Shown: positions 31,932-33,228 of the stretch, piece after piece
How the letters are laid out: every line of letters begins with the position of its first letter
Position numbering within the stretch: position 1 is the stretch's first letter
Source: Holophagales bacterium
Lineage (GTDB): Bacteria; Acidobacteriota; Thermoanaerobaculia; Multivoradales; Multivoraceae
Length of the DNA: 33,228 nucleotides
Direction of reading: 5' to 3'
Assembly (NCBI GenBank): GCA_009845425.1
Contig: VXZQ01000013.1
Span: 1 to 33,228 of the forward strand
Program-made: the position numbers and the translations under genes
The notes under the pieces: model-generated
What the model saw: only the letters and a program-made list of their open reading frames with translations
Databases searched by the model: none
Told to the model about the DNA's origin: nothing

Positions 31932-33228
31932 ATGCTCGCTAGCCACATCAAGGCCTTCAACTCCCAGCCGCGGCATCGGCCCCACCGGCGTCAGGCGGTG
32001 ACGGGCGCCATTCTCTGCGCCCTCGTCCTACTCCTCATTCCATCGACGGTCGCCGCCCAGGAAACCGGTTCCGTCGCCGGCTCCGTAGAGACGCACGGCG
32101 AGAGAATCGTTCTCGCCGTGGCACGCATTCCCGCGCTCGGCATCAGCACCACGGTGTCCACGGACGGCGCGTTCCGGTTCGACGAAGTGCCGGCTGGCAC
32201 CCATCTCGTCGTCGTCGAGATTCCCGCCTTCGGCTCCGCGAGCGAGACCGTCACCGTCGCGGGCGGAGACGAGGTTGATGTCCAGCTCGAAATGCGTCAC
32301 GGGACGCACTTCGACGAGGTCGTGGTCACCGCGACCGGCGACCTGCGCCGCGCCTCCGAGCTGGCGAATCCCGTGTCCGTGCTGTCCGGCACTGACCTCC
32401 AGCTACGTCTTGGCGCCACATTGGGCGAGACGCTGGAAGGCGAACCCGGCGTGCACTCGACGTCGTTCGTCCCCGGCGCCGGCCGGCCGATCATTCGCGG
32501 CCTGAGCGGCGCCCGGATCCGCGTCATGGAAAACGGACTCGACACCGGCGACGCCTCCGTCGTCAGCGCCGACCACGCCGTGACCTTCGAACCGGCGCAC
32601 GCCGAACAGATCGAGGTGCTGCGCGGACCCGCCACGCTCCGTTTCGGTTCCGAGGCAATCGGCGGCGCGGTCAACATGGTCGACGGCCGGATCCCGAGCG
32701 AGAAGCCTGTCAGCGCGCTCAGAGGCACGATCGACCTTCGCGGCGGGTCCGTGGCCGACGAGCGAATGGGCGCGATCCATCTCAACGGCGGCGGCGGTGA
32801 ATGGGCCTGGCACCTGGGCGCCGTGAGCCGGGAAACCGATCCGTATGAGATCCCCGGCCACGCACAGGTCGAGGAGGAGCACGACGATCACGACGAGGAT
32901 CACGACGACCACGACCACGACGAAGACGAAGATCACGACGACGAGGACCACGACGACCACGAAGACGAAGATCACGACGACCACGACCACGAAGAGCACG
33001 AAGACGAGAACCCCTTCGGGATCGTCCCGAACACGGATCTCATGACCGAGAGCGGGCGCTTCGGCTTCACCCGCTTCTTCGGCGACCGTGGCTCGATCGG
33101 CATCTCGGTCAGTGGCTTCAACACGGACTATGGGCTCCCGCCCGGCGCCCACGCTCATCACGAACACGAGGATGAGCACGACCACGACGACGAAGATCAC
33201 GACGACGACGACCATGACGACGAGGACC
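31932..33228 (+). CDS. TonB-dependent receptor, ZnuD-like, with His/Asp-rich insertions, 3' partial
   Basis: Open from ATG 31932 (AGGAA nine bases upstream) to the window end; 432 residues seen. Signal peptide (GAILCALVLLLIPSTVAAQ, cleavage near 42). Residues about 45-120 form a carboxypeptidase-regulatory-like beta-sandwich (GAFRFDEVPAGTHLVVVEI). TonB box FDEVVVTATG follows, then the plug: LGETLEGEPGVHSTSF, GAGRPIIRGLSGARIRVMENG, SADHAVTFEPAHAEQIEVLRGPATLRFG and AIGGAVNMVDGRIP, which are typical of ZnuD-type zinc receptors. The barrel begins near 270. A His/Asp/Glu run covers about 314-358 (EEEHDDHDEDHDDHDHDE and on), and a second one starts near 406 and continues past the edge. In ZnuD such His-rich loops face outside and capture zinc. 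Long runs here imply an unusually large metal-binding surface. Confidence 0.9.
   Translation, partial: MLASHIKAFNSQPRHRPHRRQAVTGAILCALVLLLIPSTVAAQETGSVAGSVETHGERIVLAVARIPALGISTTVSTDGAFRFDEVPAGTHLVVVEIPAFGSASETVTVAGGDEVDVQLEMRHGTHFDEVVVTATGDLRRASELANPVSVLSGTDLQLRLGATLGETLEGEPGVHSTSFVPGAGRPIIRGLSGARIRVMENGLDTGDASVVSADHAVTFEPAHAEQIEVLRGPATLRFGSEAIGGAVNMVDGRIPSEKPVSALRGTIDLRGGSVADERMGAIHLNGGGGEWAWHLGAVSRETDPYEIPGHAQVEEEHDDHDEDHDDHDHDEDEDHDDEDHDDHEDEDHDDHDHEEHEDENPFGIVPNTDLMTESGRFGFTRFFGDRGSIGISVSGFNTDYGLPPGAHAHHEHEDEHDHDDEDHDDDDHDDED
32871..33007 (+). repeat. Low-complexity GAC/CAC/GAA triplet tract in the receptor gene
   Basis: Encodes the first His/Asp/Glu run of the TonB receptor as short HDDHDHDED-type units. 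A second tract of the same kind begins about 33146 and runs off the window. Both are in frame and prone to length variation. Confidence 0.8.

Noticed and set aside
32403..33215. Minus-strand frame with long Val/Phe-rich runs
   Set aside because: Antisense of the His/Asp tracts of the TonB receptor; same artefact as at 6 kb.
32871..33228. Short repeated units as a CRISPR or tandem-repeat array
   Set aside because: Repeats are irregular triplets in frame with a receptor gene and have no spacers of constant length.

Overview
High-GC (about two thirds G+C by eye), gene-dense DNA from a Gram-negative bacterium. Most products carry Sec or Tat export signals, there is a TonB-dependent outer-membrane receptor with an N-terminal carboxypeptidase-regulatory-like domain, and Shine-Dalgarno (SD) sites are clear at many genes. 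The mix (DUF6152, DUF2911, DUF6265, PQQ dehydrogenase, CocE hydrolase, sulfatases, AbgT) suggests an uncultured, probably host- or marine-associated lineage such as Acidobacteriota. That placement is inference; there is no rRNA or marker gene here. I see no tRNA, rRNA, insertion sequence, phage gene or CRISPR array, and no gene-free stretch over 300 bases.

The dominant feature is a secreted protein family present seven times, called P1-P7 here: P1 1-822 (5' cut by the window edge), P2 2493-3626 (-), P3 8260-9402, P4 13290-14357, P5 22052-23140 (-), P6 as the C-terminal half of 24203-26002 (-), and P7 25953-26804 (-). All share a WEGDTLVV block, two cysteines at equivalent places and a C-terminal EYxC motif, which is EYACHEGNY in six of seven. 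I know no function for this family. It is interleaved with other exported proteins, and it appears to be the candidate undescribed system of the window.

Layout. 1-2.5 kb: P1, DUF6265, DUF2911 and a GFA-type zinc enzyme. 2.5-6 kb: P2 divergent from a PQQ/heme c alcohol dehydrogenase. 6-8.2 kb (-): ZIP metal transporter with a His/Asp tail, glutathione S-transferase, small membrane protein. 8.2-14.4 kb (+): P3, DUF1295 reductase-like membrane protein, class C beta-lactamase-fold hydrolase, sodium:solute symporter, P4. 14.4-18.6 kb (-): small basic protein, AbgT transporter, PhoD phosphatase, metzincin protease. 18.6-20.6 kb (+): CocE/NonD hydrolase. 20.6-26.8 kb (-): P7, VOC-VOC-P6 fusion, DUF6152 and TonB-like protein, then P5 and a sulfatase, probably from a second promoter. 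27-29.5 kb: SDR (+), exported HpcH/HpaI aldolase and enoyl-CoA hydratase-like protein (-). 29.5 kb to the end (+): arylsulfatase, small His/Cys protein, and a ZnuD-like TonB receptor with long His/Asp runs, cut by the window end.

Taken together this looks like an extracytoplasmic catabolic and uptake region (sulfate esters, peptides or esters, alcohols) with two metal-acquisition elements. A -10-like GCTAnnCT motif recurs upstream of many transcription-unit starts.
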